A stretch of DNA of 64,000 nucleotides from positions 1 through 64,000 of the forward strand of contig CAMVGU010000013.1 of assembly GCA_947167105.1 (NCBI GenBank), read 5' to 3'. Position 1 is the stretch's first letter; each line of letters starts with the position of its first letter. The stretch comes from an uncultured Selenomonas sp. (lineage in GTDB: Bacteria > Bacillota > Negativicutes > Selenomonadales > Selenomonadaceae). Made by a program: the position numbers and the translations under genes. Of this stretch, positions 27,165-36,637 are shown one piece after another. Under the pieces are notes generated by a model, which did no database searches, had not been told where the DNA came from, and saw nothing but the letters and a program-made list of their open reading frames with translations.

Positions 27165-27194
27165 ATTATAATACAAGAGCCTGCCATGCGTCAA
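27165..27194 (-). promoter_or_regulatory. Strong promoter about 240 bases before the 76-residue gene
   Basis: TTGACG (27189-27194), an 18-base spacer and TATAAT (27165-27170) on the minus strand. The AT-rich stretch 26923-27266 holds nothing else I can identify, so the transcript would have an unusually long leader of about 235 bases. Confidence 0.6.
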
Positions 27195-27266
27195 GCTGAT
27201 GTAAAAAAAAATTAGCTTTTCATAAATAAAAAGTATCGGTGCTGTTTTATTGCATTAGTCAACTTA

Positions 27267-28211
27267 TCACAGCTCTATTTCCTCTGCCTTCTTAAGTGTC
27301 GCCCTGGCCTCGGCCATGATGCCTTCGATAATCTCCGCCACCGGCTCAATTTTCTTCAGGGGCAGCAAGGTCTGTCCCGCCTGCACCATGCCGTTCTCCA
27401 CGTCGCCATCCACTGCCGCCAGCTTGTTCGTGCCCGTAGCCTTCTCCAGCAGTTCCTCCTTGGTGGCTCCGTGGGAATATTCCAGGGCCACAAATTCCTC
27501 GCTGAATTTATTTTTCACGCCCCGCACCGCGCCGCCGATGGTCTGGCCGGTGACGATGGTATCCGTGTCGATGGCCTCAATCAGCTTTTGCTTGACCTTC
27601 GGATGCACTGGACATTCCTCGGCCACCAGGAAGCGGGTGCCCATCTGGACGCCGCTGGCCCCCATCAGCAGGGCTGCCGCCAGGCCGCGTCCGTCTGCAA
27701 AGCCCCCTGCCATCACTACGGGGATATTGACCTCCGGCAGCACCTGCTCCATCAATGCCATGGTAGTCAGCACACCGATATGGCCTCCCGCTTCCATGCC
27801 TTCCACCACCATGGCGTCCGCGCCTTTCTGCTCCACGCGCCTGGCCAGCTTGACATTGGGCACCACGGGGATAACCTTGACCCCTGCTGCATGGAATTTC
27901 TCGAAATAAGGCACGGGATTGCCCGCTCCCAAGGTGACAAAGGCGGGGCGCTCCGCACATATGACGTCCACGATTTCTTCCTTGTTGGGAGCCATCAGCA
28001 TTACATTGACACCGAAAGGCTTATCCGTCAGCGTGCGGCAGCGGCGGATTTCCTCCCTGGTATACTCCGTGGTGCGGCCGCCGGTGGAAATGATGCCCGC
28101 CCCGCCCGCATTGGAGACTGCCGAAGCAAGCGTTGCGTCCGATATCCAGGCCATGCCCCCCTGCAGAATAGGATATTTGATGCCCAGAAGCCCTGTCAAT
28201 TTATTTGCCAT
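27267..28211 (-). CDS. FabK-type enoyl-ACP reductase II / nitronate monooxygenase family
   Basis: FMN-dependent flavoprotein of the FabK/NMO family; FabK reduces enoyl-ACP in the last step of fatty-acid elongation. 314 residues, MANKLTGLLGIKYPILQGGMAW start with GGGGG upstream. Visible motifs: FGVNVMLM, VEGMEAGGHIGV (phosphate/active-site loop), PVVMAGGFADGRGLAAALLMGASGVQMGTRF. Length and the C-terminal region fit FabK well. It lies apart from the fab operon, which carries a second, longer family member at 61.5 kb. Confidence 0.85.
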   Translation of the reverse strand: MANKLTGLLGIKYPILQGGMAWISDATLASAVSNAGGAGIISTGGRTTEYTREEIRRCRTLTDKPFGVNVMLMAPNKEEIVDVICAERPAFVTLGAGNPVPYFEKFHAAGVKVIPVVPNVKLARRVEQKGADAMVVEGMEAGGHIGVLTTMALMEQVLPEVNIPVVMAGGFADGRGLAAALLMGASGVQMGTRFLVAEECPVHPKVKQKLIEAIDTDTIVTGQTIGGAVRGVKNKFSEEFVALEYSHGATKEELLEKATGTNKLAAVDGDVENGMVQAGQTLLPLKKIEPVAEIIEGIMAEARATLKKAEEIEL

Positions 28212-28301
28212 TGCATATTCCCCCTCACATATTTATCCGTCAGTTCCTGCACCAATTTTAGCACAATGAGGCTCAAGGGGCAACGCAAGCCCCTCAGAGA
28301 T

Positions 28302-31300
28302 TCACGCCTCCTCCGTGCCAAAGACGAACCTGGCCGTGCTGCCGCCGCCAGGTTCCTTGCTGACTTCCAGGCGGGCTGGGATCAGACTTTTCAGCTCCTC
28401 TACATGGGAGATAATACCTACCAGACGGCCTGTGCCGGACAAATCCAGCAGGACTTTCATCACCTCATCCAGGGTATCAACATCCAAGGTGCCAAAGCCC
28501 TCGTCTATAAACATAGTATCCAGATGGATGCCCCCTGCCTGTGCCTGAATGACATCGGCCAGGCCCAGGGCCAGGGCCAGGGAGGCCTGGAAGGATTCGC
28601 CGCCGGAAAGGGTGGCAATGGGACGGGGCTTGCCTGCATAGGCATCAAGGACTGCTATATCCAGCCCCCCCTGGGCATTGCCCTTCCTATCGCCAAAAAC
28701 CAGCTCATAGCGGCCCTGAGTCATGCGGCGCAGGCGGAGATTGGCGGCCTGCATGACTTCCTCCAGCAGATAGCGCAGCACATAGGTCTGGAAGCTTACA
28801 TGGCTCCCCACCTTGCCCAGGGCACAGTCTGCCAGCCCAGAGGCCAGGATGGCCCGCCTGTCCAGTTCCTTGGACTCCTCCTGCAGACGTGAATACTCCT
28901 GCCACCTGTCTTCAAACAGTTGCAGCCTGGCCTTATTTTCGGCCCCTGCAGCAAGTGCCTCCTGATAGGCCTTCTCTGCCTTGCCCGCCGACTCCTCAAG
29001 CCTTGCCATATCCGGACACGCCTGTCCTTCTACGGCTTGCTGCGCCCTTACCAGGCGCTCCCTGGCTGCATGCAGTTCCTTGCCATGCTCTGCCAGCAAA
29101 TCCTCCTGCTGCTTCAGGTAGGCAGGCTTGGCCCAATCCCCCTGCCTGGCTGCCAGATATTCGCCGCGCTCCTTGAAACCTGCCTGCTCCAGACGGGCCT
29201 CAAAAGCTTCCTGCTGCTCCTGCAGCCCGGACTGATATTTTTTCAGCAGCTCATGGGCATTTTTCCAGTCGGTCTGAGCCTCGGTATATTTCACACTCAA
29301 TTCCTGATATCTGTCCCTGGCTGTATCGTGAGCATCTGTCCGGCGCTTAAGCTGCTGTTCCTGCCGGGATATTTCCCCTGCCAAAAGCTCAGGCTCCCCC
29401 AGCCCCTCCGGCAGGAGCCTGCGCTTCGCCTCCGCCCCGGCCCCGGCTGCCACCGCCGCACTTTGGGCCTGGCTAAGCTCCCCAGCCAGTTTTTCCTGAC
29501 TGGCAGCGAGAGCCTTTTCCTGCTGTTTCAGCTTTTCCAGCTGCAAGGCCAGCTTATCCGCTTTAACCTGCATGAGCTTGGCATGCTGCCAATCCTCCTC
29601 GGCCTTTAAAAGCTCACTTTTAAGCTCCTGCAGGGGGCGCATCTCTGCCTCCGCCGCCAGTCCCTGCAAACTGGATTTTAATCCGGCCAATTTTTCCTTG
29701 GCTTTTTGCCAATCACTTCTCGCCTTCTCACGCCTATCTTCCAGCTGCTGCCAGACTTTTTCCTGCTTCTTGATGGCTGCGGCTGTCACAGTCCTGACGG
29801 CTTTGGCCAGCAGGGGATGGTGCAGGGAGCCGCAGACGGGGCAGGGCTGGCCCTCAGCCAGTCCTTCCGCCAGGGCCGCCGCCCTGGTCATCTGCTCCAG
29901 TTCCCGCAGTTCCTGCAAATCTTTTTCCCCTTGCTTATATTCCTCCTCTGCCTGCTCTGCCGCCTGACGCAGCTTTTCCTCCTGGCGCTCTGCTTCCGTA
30001 ACTGCGGCTGCTGCCTGGGACAGCTTCTCAGCCTTGCCTATAGCAGCTTGCAGATTTTCCGTGCGGCTCCTGGCCGCTTCTGCCTGGGCACCTTCCCGCA
30101 CAGCCTTCTCATGCTGCTCTGTGTCCTTTTCCATGCTCACCCGCACAGACTGCAACTGCTCTTTGAGAGCTTGCTGCTCTTTTTCTTTTTGCCCGGCCTC
30201 TGCCGACAGGCTCGCAGCCCTTTTCTCCAGCGCCTGCAGCTCAGCTGCCACACCGGAGAGGTCTTTCAGCTTCGCTAATGCCTCCCCGGCCTGTTTAAGC
30301 TCAGGCTCTCCCTGCTGTTCCCGCTGCCAGGTCTTTTCTGCCTGCTCCTTTTGCTGCTTGATTTTCGTGCCCTGCTGCGTCAGGCGGTCAAGCTGCTGCT
30401 GCTGTGCCTCTGTTTCCGCCTCCGTCCTCTTTAGCTGCGCGTCCAGATCCTGTAGCTGGAGGGCGCGTTGCGCCCGCTCCAGTTGCAGGGCCACCTCCTT
30501 ATCCCCCTCGGCCTGCTTGCGGGCTTTCTCCGCCGCTGCCTCTGCCTGCTCCCTTTCCTGGAATTTGGCAAAAATGATGCTCCCCGCTTCCTTGGCCTGC
30601 CGGGCAGCTTCACTTTGCCCTTTCAATGTGCCAAGACCTGTCTCCAGCTCTGCAACCTTTTTTCTTTGGGCAGCCAGCAAGCTTTCAAATTCTGCCGCCG
30701 AAGCCGCCTGCATAGCCAGCAGAAGCTTCTGCTGCTCCCTGCTGTTTTGCTCCACCGCTGCAGCCGCATCCCTGCTTTTTTGCCTGAGCTTTTCCTCTAC
30801 CTTCTGGTAAAGCCCTGTCCTGAAAATAACCTGCATCAGCTCCTTGCGTCCCGCCGTGTTGGACATCAGGAATTTCTGGAATTGCCCCTGGGGCAGCAGA
30901 ACCACCTGACGGAACTGGTCGTAATTAAAGCCCAGCAGGCTACTGATCTTGGCAGAGACCTCTGTCTCATCCCTCCACTCCCTTAAAGTTGCTTCCCCTG
31001 TCAGAAGCTCCAGGCTGACTTCCGGCTTCTGCTCGGTCAGATCACCGCTCTTGCCCCGCCGTTTTGCCTTTCTGAGATAAGGCGGCACACGCCTGATATG
31101 ATAGATTTCACCATCCAGGGAAAACTCGAATTCCACATAGGAATCAACCTCCGGCGGCACCGCATTATTTCGCATCATCCTGGCATCTCTGCCTTCCATG
31201 GCTCCCTTGCCGTACAGGGCATAGCAGATGGCATCAAAGATGCTGGTCTTGCCTGCCCCGGTGGCCCCGTGTACCAGCAGGCAATCATTGTCGTTTAGCT

Positions 31301-31370
31301 GGGAGAAATCCAGATTGATTTCCTTCTCATAGGGGCCCACAGCACAAAGCTTCAAAGACAGCGGCCTCAT
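28302..31370 (-). CDS. sbcC: Exonuclease SbcC (Rad50-like ATPase)
   Basis: ATPase of the SbcCD complex, which cleaves DNA hairpins and blocked ends. 1022 residues from MRPLSLKLCAVGPY, the ATG overlapping the sbcD stop (TGATG); an ATG two codons earlier is possible. Walker A in VHGATGAGKTSIFDAI, two very long Gln/Glu/Lys coiled coils, the zinc hook CPVC (EGQPCPVCGSLHHPLL) in the centre, and the ABC signature LSGGESFQASLALALGLAD with Walker B MFIDEGFG at the end. Confidence 0.97.
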   Translation of the reverse strand: MRPLSLKLCAVGPYEKEINLDFSQLNDNDCLLVHGATGAGKTSIFDAICYALYGKGAMEGRDARMMRNNAVPPEVDSYVEFEFSLDGEIYHIRRVPPYLRKAKRRGKSGDLTEQKPEVSLELLTGEATLREWRDETEVSAKISSLLGFNYDQFRQVVLLPQGQFQKFLMSNTAGRKELMQVIFRTGLYQKVEEKLRQKSRDAAAAVEQNSREQQKLLLAMQAASAAEFESLLAAQRKKVAELETGLGTLKGQSEAARQAKEAGSIIFAKFQEREQAEAAAEKARKQAEGDKEVALQLERAQRALQLQDLDAQLKRTEAETEAQQQQLDRLTQQGTKIKQQKEQAEKTWQREQQGEPELKQAGEALAKLKDLSGVAAELQALEKRAASLSAEAGQKEKEQQALKEQLQSVRVSMEKDTEQHEKAVREGAQAEAARSRTENLQAAIGKAEKLSQAAAAVTEAERQEEKLRQAAEQAEEEYKQGEKDLQELRELEQMTRAAALAEGLAEGQPCPVCGSLHHPLLAKAVRTVTAAAIKKQEKVWQQLEDRREKARSDWQKAKEKLAGLKSSLQGLAAEAEMRPLQELKSELLKAEEDWQHAKLMQVKADKLALQLEKLKQQEKALAASQEKLAGELSQAQSAAVAAGAGAEAKRRLLPEGLGEPELLAGEISRQEQQLKRRTDAHDTARDRYQELSVKYTEAQTDWKNAHELLKKYQSGLQEQQEAFEARLEQAGFKERGEYLAARQGDWAKPAYLKQQEDLLAEHGKELHAARERLVRAQQAVEGQACPDMARLEESAGKAEKAYQEALAAGAENKARLQLFEDRWQEYSRLQEESKELDRRAILASGLADCALGKVGSHVSFQTYVLRYLLEEVMQAANLRLRRMTQGRYELVFGDRKGNAQGGLDIAVLDAYAGKPRPIATLSGGESFQASLALALGLADVIQAQAGGIHLDTMFIDEGFGTLDVDTLDEVMKVLLDLSGTGRLVGIISHVEELKSLIPARLEVSKEPGGGSTARFVFGTEEA

Positions 31371-32521
31371 CAGCATTCCCTCTCTTCCTGCAGCACGTCA
31401 CTGATACATTCCCGCACAATGTCCTTTTGCTCCTCGCTCATCTCCTCAGCGTAGGCTTCCCTGTAAAAATCTGCGAAAAGCTCCAGCTCATCCTTGTGCA
31501 AAATTTCCTGCCTGGAGGAAACATCTGCCTCCCCGCCGCCAGCAAGCGGGGCCTGCCTGATGCTCAGCGCATGGGGGAATACGTCCTGCAGCCGGGCCAT
31601 GGCATTCGGCACCATGCCGATGTCAGTCAACTCAATTTCCAGATAGTCATCACTGGCAGGATATTTTTCCCGATTGCCCAGGATTTCAGCAAAGGCTCCT
31701 TTCAGCCTGCGCATGTCCCGAGGCGGCGTCAGCTCCACGAAACTATGGGTGACTCTCCCCAGAGCATCCAGCTCCACAATCTCAGCCCCCTTTTTCTGGC
31801 CTTCCTCCCCAAAGGAATATTTCATCAGGGAGCCGCTGTATATGATAGTTTCCGCCCCTGCCTTCTGGGGCCCGTGCAAATGCCCCAGGGCAGCGTAGCT
31901 GAAAGGCTTGAATATTCCGGGCGAAACATTGGCCGAGCCCCCCACGGACAGGGGACGCTCCGAATCCCCTGCCTGTCCCCCTGCCAGGAAAGCGTGAGCC
32001 ACAGCCACCGAGCGCGCGCCCTTGGGTATGGAGCGGCAGATATCCTCTGCCAGCATCCGGCTTGCGCTGTCAAAGCTCAAAGTTTCCTCAAGCCCAAACA
32101 GGCGCCTCACCTGCAGCGACTCTGCATAGGGCAGCAGCGCAAAATACACCGGGCCATGCTTATCCTCCAGCACCACAGGCTGATTCCCACGGGAGGCAGC
32201 CCCCCGCACATAAATACCTGCCTTGGGTAGCAGCCTGCTGCCAAAGCCCAGCCTGAGGGCGCTGTCGTGATTGCCTGCAATATAGAGCACCGGCACCCCC
32301 AGCTCCTGCAATCTGCTCAGAACCTCATCAAACAGCGCCACAGCCTCCACCGGCGGTACGCCCCGGTCATATATATCCCCTGCAATGATTACGGCCTCCG
32401 CTTTTTCCTCCCTGACCAGGGGAAGAAATTCATTTTTCAGCAGTTTCTCCTGGTCGCCTGTCAGCACCGCATTATGGAAGCTCCGCCCCAGGTGCCAGTC
32501 TGCCGTGTGAATAAAGCGCAT
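31370..32521 (-). CDS. sbcD: Exonuclease SbcD (Mre11-like nuclease)
   Basis: Nuclease subunit of SbcCD. 383 residues from MRFIHTADWHLGRSFHN (GGAGG 7 bases upstream). Metallophosphoesterase motifs: HTADWHLG, AGDIYDRG, YIAGNHD and ALGHLHGPQ. Directly coupled to sbcC. Upstream of it, 62 bases away, ends the autotransporter gene. Confidence 0.97.
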   Translation of the reverse strand: MRFIHTADWHLGRSFHNAVLTGDQEKLLKNEFLPLVREEKAEAVIIAGDIYDRGVPPVEAVALFDEVLSRLQELGVPVLYIAGNHDSALRLGFGSRLLPKAGIYVRGAASRGNQPVVLEDKHGPVYFALLPYAESLQVRRLFGLEETLSFDSASRMLAEDICRSIPKGARSVAVAHAFLAGGQAGDSERPLSVGGSANVSPGIFKPFSYAALGHLHGPQKAGAETIIYSGSLMKYSFGEEGQKKGAEIVELDALGRVTHSFVELTPPRDMRRLKGAFAEILGNREKYPASDDYLEIELTDIGMVPNAMARLQDVFPHALSIRQAPLAGGGEADVSSRQEILHKDELELFADFYREAYAEEMSEEQKDIVRECISDVLQEEREC

Positions 32522-32583
32522 TGTATTTCCTCCAAACATATACAGTGTCCCGCAGGTACATCACAGCAACAGGTTGCACGCTC

Positions 32584-35097
32584 CTAAAATTTCCACATCA
32601 CCCCCAGATTGCCCCCAATTCCCCGCTGATTTCCGCAGAATGCAGTAACACCAAGGTTCAGCGTGAAATTGCTGTTTTTCGGCTGATGCAGCCAGCCGAT
32701 TTCAATGATGCCTCGATTGCCCTTGAGGCTTGGAGTGGCTGTGCTGTAGCCTGCTACGGCAGTCCTGGCATCGCCATCAAATTCACGCTCGTAGTAAGCG
32801 CCAAGGTAGCCTTTGCTCTCCTCGTGGAAGGTATGAATCAGCCTGGCGCCAAGCCTGAGCCGATGGCTGCTGACAGCGGAAAAGCGATAGTTCTCGCCTG
32901 TGCTCAAACGGGCAGTATCGCCTCCCGTGCGGCTGTAAAAGTATCTGAGGGAAACATCCAGTTCATTGTCTCCCTTCAACCTGAGAGCCTTGCCCACTCC
33001 CAGATGGGCTCCCAGGTAGTTGCTGCCGGTGTCATAGCCAACGGCAGTTCCCTCATAGCCCGTAAAATCCCGTGAATTGTAATCCGCCTTGGTTCTGCCG
33101 GCACGGAGGCTGCCCTCATAATACATTCCCCCGCTGTCCTTCCGGCGGACAAAGATTGCTGCACCGGCGTAATCGCTGTCCCCTTCGCCGTGCATGTGCC
33201 CGTAATAGCTGTCATAGCTACTTTTCCCGTATTCTCCGGCCAGACCATAAAGCAATTTGCTGCCGCCATGTTCGATCTCCCTGGCTACACCCAGTATGGC
33301 ACCGAATCCGCGACTATCCACATGAGAGCCGGTCTGATAACGATACTTGCCGCCCTGCATAGCGAAGAACGGTGCCCACTCTCCCTTCTCTGCATTTTCC
33401 TCTGACCCGGAGGCTTTCTCTGCCTGCAGCAGACCTTCTGCTGCCAGCAGGTCTGCGCCCCTGTTCAAAAAAGCCGACTGAGCAGCACGGGTCTCCACCA
33501 GTGATTTCGTCTCACTGCTGAGCTTTGCCTCTCCCAGGACTGCCTGCAAACTATGAGCATCCTTTGCAAGGGTGTAGTCATAATTGAAGGAGACACCTTG
33601 CTTAAGCGTTCCTCCGGTCTGGCTGCCATGGCCGAGCGCTCCCTGGGAGGAAATGAGATTGATTGTCTGCCCATTGGCAAGTGAGGCATCCCCCGCTGCG
33701 GACAAATTCAGTTTTGTACGTGTCAGATCCGTCCCCTCTGTGCCGGTCAGTGTCAGCATATTGCTGCCCGACTGGTAGGATGAAGGCAGATGGAAGGTCA
33801 GATTCTCGAAATTGTAGATATTAGCGGCGCTAATCCCTGCTGAGGCGAGATATAGCTCATTGCCCGTTAAGAGGTCGCCGCTGTTGGTGAGATTATAGGC
33901 AAAGCCATCGCTATCACTGCCTGTCAGATACACGCCGCCGCAGACCTCCTTCAGCCTGGCCGGTACATAAATGGCAATCCTGTTGCCGGTGGCATTGCCT
34001 GTCGAGCTCCTGGTCACGCCGCCGTGCAGGTACACATCGCCGTTCCCCGAGCCGCCCCTGATGATTACATTATTGCCCAGGGCATTGCCACCGGCAGAAA
34101 AGCCGCCGATTATGGTCATCTTGCTGGATATGCTGCCTCCGGTGACATTCACCGTGTTATAATTGGCATTTCCGGTGCGGGAGTACCCTCCGTAAGCCAG
34201 GCCTTCGCCATTGGTAGAGATGGAGCCGCCGCTGATATTGACCGTATTGTAAAGGGCATTTCCCGAAAGGGCATAGCCGCCATAGAATTCAGCATCCCCC
34301 TGCTCATACTCAGCGAACTGGTTTTCGTGGATACTTCCCCCCGAAGGCATGGAAGCCACCGCGCCCCCCGTCAGGTTTACGGTATTATAGCGGGCATCTC
34401 CGCTATCGGCCTTGCCGCCCCAGATAAAGGCCCTGTAGCCGCCGATTGTACCGCCGTTGACATTGACTGTATTGCTGTCGGTGTTGCCCGTGCTGTAGGC
34501 GCGTCCCCCGAAGATGTAAATGCCCTTTTCAAATTCGCCGCCATTTATCGTGACAGTATTGCGGGCAGAATCGGCGCCGCCATTGCCAACACCGGGAGAA
34601 ATGTAAGTGTATCCCTGAAAATCTCCGCCGTTTACCGTAACGGAATTATCCGAGGCTGCATAGCCCTTCCCCGTGGCATGAGCAGCATAAATTCCGGCTG
34701 CCTGCCAAGTGCCGGATTCGTTGATGAAACTGCCGTTATTGATGACGATGCTATTGCCTATAGAACTGCCGCTCTCATTCGATCTTCCACTGTAAAAATA
34801 GTTGGCGTATTTGTTGGAGCTGAACTCAGCATCCCCGCCCACCGTGTAAGTGCCACCATTCACTGTCAAGGTGTTGTTGGAGGTCGTTCCGTTCTTTGTA
34901 TAGGCTGCATAGAAATACTGATGACCGCCATAAAAACTGTAGTTTTTATCCAAAACCAGCTTCACACCGGAGATATTACCCGTATTGTCGCCATCTCCAA
35001 AACCGTAATGAATCTGATCCTCCGCATTAGCAATCCCGGAAGCTGACAGCCAGCATGATACAGCCGCAGTCAACAAGGCCAATCCTTTTTTCTTCAT
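32584..35097 (-). CDS. Type V autotransporter with repeat passenger
   Basis: Outer-membrane autotransporter. Start MKKKGLALLTAAVS (GGAGTC upstream) gives 837 residues with a cleavable signal peptide ending near ASGIANAED. The passenger (about 30-560) is built of repeated beta-helix turns of about 25-40 residues with the theme NTVNVNGGTI...GGxxxSGNA; eight or more copies are visible. The last ~250 residues form the autotransporter beta barrel, ending MWKF with the terminal aromatic residue used for BAM recognition. It proves a diderm envelope. Function of the passenger (adhesion or protection) is not readable. It flanks the left side of the defence island. Confidence 0.93.
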   Translation of the reverse strand: MKKKGLALLTAAVSCWLSASGIANAEDQIHYGFGDGDNTGNISGVKLVLDKNYSFYGGHQYFYAAYTKNGTTSNNTLTVNGGTYTVGGDAEFSSNKYANYFYSGRSNESGSSIGNSIVINNGSFINESGTWQAAGIYAAHATGKGYAASDNSVTVNGGDFQGYTYISPGVGNGGADSARNTVTINGGEFEKGIYIFGGRAYSTGNTDSNTVNVNGGTIGGYRAFIWGGKADSGDARYNTVNLTGGAVASMPSGGSIHENQFAEYEQGDAEFYGGYALSGNALYNTVNISGGSISTNGEGLAYGGYSRTGNANYNTVNVTGGSISSKMTIIGGFSAGGNALGNNVIIRGGSGNGDVYLHGGVTRSSTGNATGNRIAIYVPARLKEVCGGVYLTGSDSDGFAYNLTNSGDLLTGNELYLASAGISAANIYNFENLTFHLPSSYQSGSNMLTLTGTEGTDLTRTKLNLSAAGDASLANGQTINLISSQGALGHGSQTGGTLKQGVSFNYDYTLAKDAHSLQAVLGEAKLSSETKSLVETRAAQSAFLNRGADLLAAEGLLQAEKASGSEENAEKGEWAPFFAMQGGKYRYQTGSHVDSRGFGAILGVAREIEHGGSKLLYGLAGEYGKSSYDSYYGHMHGEGDSDYAGAAIFVRRKDSGGMYYEGSLRAGRTKADYNSRDFTGYEGTAVGYDTGSNYLGAHLGVGKALRLKGDNELDVSLRYFYSRTGGDTARLSTGENYRFSAVSSHRLRLGARLIHTFHEESKGYLGAYYEREFDGDARTAVAGYSTATPSLKGNRGIIEIGWLHQPKNSNFTLNLGVTAFCGNQRGIGGNLGVMWKF

Positions 35098-35159
35098 TGA
35101 AATTTGACTCCTTTCGTCCTTGGACACAGTGTTATAACCATCGTACAAAAACTATACAG

Positions 35160-35372
35160 TTAATTATTGAATCCCCTCAAATAGGTTGCTAAATCATTCA
35201 GTAATTTTCCAGTTTTAGTCTCCTGTGTAGTATTTTTTGGCGTAAATCCACCTAAGCCTTTGAAATACTTACAATCATACGTGACTCCATCTTTTATGAA
35301 TGACCCTTTGCTCATAATGGACTTAACCAACATTGCACCGGACTGATCTTCTACCATAAATTGAAAATGCAT
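35160..35372 (-). pseudogene. Truncated N-terminal fragment of an ATPase-partner (TOPRIM-like) protein
   Basis: 70 residues from MHFQFMVEDQSGAML (GAGGGAG 5 bases upstream); a TTG six codons earlier overlaps the end of the ATPase gene by 8 bases. From memory, the pattern FxVEDQSG...YKGxGxxPKN...LLxxLxxyLRGy resembles the beginning of ~220-residue proteins encoded after AAA ATPases of the OLD/AAA_15 kind, whose later part carries a CDLDD acidic motif. Here the frame stops right after LRGFNN and no continuation is visible in the 62 bases before the autotransporter, so two thirds appear lost. It could instead be a genuine short protein. Confidence 0.5.
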
Positions 35373-35382
35373 GGCAACTCCC

Positions 35383-36606
35383 TCATCCAAAATATTCGCT
35401 ATACCAAAGGTCTCCCATATTGACCCCCTCTGCTACCAGGTCATTAACATGATCATAAGTACTAGCCTGTCGAAGCTCGGAGAAACCATCTGAATTTTTT
35501 TCTAAAACCCATACTTGATCAGGTGCAAGTGCATTGACAAAAAAAGGGCTATGTGTTGTTACAAATAATTGTTTAGTATATCCTGTGCCAACATTTTTTT
35601 TCATTTCTATAGCAAGATTTGCTAAATATTTATGATACAGTCCATTTTCCGGTTCCTCAACAAATATCAACTGCCGAGGATTTCTTTCGTGAAGCAACAG
35701 ATAATAAGCAAATAGCTTTAATGTTCCATCGGACATTCGCGGGGAGAAAAACGGCTTCTCAAAACCGGTCTGGTAAAATTTTAGCACCATTTGTCCATTT
35801 TCCAGCTTGAAGGGTTCAATTTTTTTTATATTTGGGATTTTCGATTGTATTTCAGATAGAATCTTTTTGAATTCATGCGGACTCTCACGGATCATATATT
35901 GAGCAACATTATTCAAATTGCTGCCAGTGCGATTTAGATGGGGCGATGGTGCGGCTGTTTGCAATTGTCTCGCTGCATCGGGCGTAAAATAACAAAGATA
36001 CCAGCTTTTTAAAAAAGCTAAGAATTTCTCTATACGGGAATACTGTTTCATGACCCCTAATGTGGCAATACCCAGCGTTCTGGTTTCTGATAATTCAATG
36101 GGTATCTGCTGGCCTTCGCTATGACCATCATCTTCCTGTCCGCCATCGGTTCCTTCGTAAGCATAGCCTTTGCCCTCGTTTAAATAAAGAAAGGAACGTG
36201 GACGACCGTATTTGTTCCCCTGTGCCCTCTGGCGTAATCTTTCTTCTTTAACATATGGTCTGTCATTCTTGTCTTTACTGATAGTGAGTTCATAAGTTAT
36301 AGGTCGGGAATTGTTGCTTTCCTTGTAGTATATTTCAAAGTGAATTGGCCCTGTATGATTCTGTGAAACTAATTGATCATAACCTCCACGATTTTTGGCA
36401 TCACAAGCACTTTCTACATCCCCATACAAGCAATCAGATATAAAACCAAAGGCATCAGCTATCGTACTTTTCCCATTGCCACTGGGGCCGATAATAGCCA
36501 CCATATTTCCAAGTTCTTTGCTGTCCTGCTCTCTGAACAATTTGCCCATTTTTATATCCTTCAGGGAACCATAGTTTTGAATTGCAATCCCTAAAATTTT
36601 ACCCAT
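35383..36606 (-). CDS. AAA_15/AAA_21-type ATPase (OLD-like, ABC ATPase fold)
   Basis: 407 residues from MGKILGIAIQNYGSLKDIKMG (GGAG 8 bases upstream). Walker A GPSGNGKST at 40-48, a long middle insertion, RMSDGTLKLFAYYLL (signature-like), Walker B LIFVEEPENGLYHKYLA near 313-328 and the His switch THSPFFVNAL near 351. This is the arrangement of stand-alone SMC-like ATPases found in anti-phage systems, usually working with a nuclease partner. Its partner gene downstream is truncated. Base composition is clearly more AT-rich than its neighbours, a sign of separate transfer. It follows the helicase by 31 bases. Confidence 0.85.
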   Translation of the reverse strand: MGKILGIAIQNYGSLKDIKMGKLFREQDSKELGNMVAIIGPSGNGKSTIADAFGFISDCLYGDVESACDAKNRGGYDQLVSQNHTGPIHFEIYYKESNNSRPITYELTISKDKNDRPYVKEERLRQRAQGNKYGRPRSFLYLNEGKGYAYEGTDGGQEDDGHSEGQQIPIELSETRTLGIATLGVMKQYSRIEKFLAFLKSWYLCYFTPDAARQLQTAAPSPHLNRTGSNLNNVAQYMIRESPHEFKKILSEIQSKIPNIKKIEPFKLENGQMVLKFYQTGFEKPFFSPRMSDGTLKLFAYYLLLHERNPRQLIFVEEPENGLYHKYLANLAIEMKKNVGTGYTKQLFVTTHSPFFVNALAPDQVWVLEKNSDGFSELRQASTYDHVNDLVAEGVNMGDLWYSEYFG

Positions 36607-36637
36607 TGTAAAATCTCCTTTAATATGAAAAGGCATA

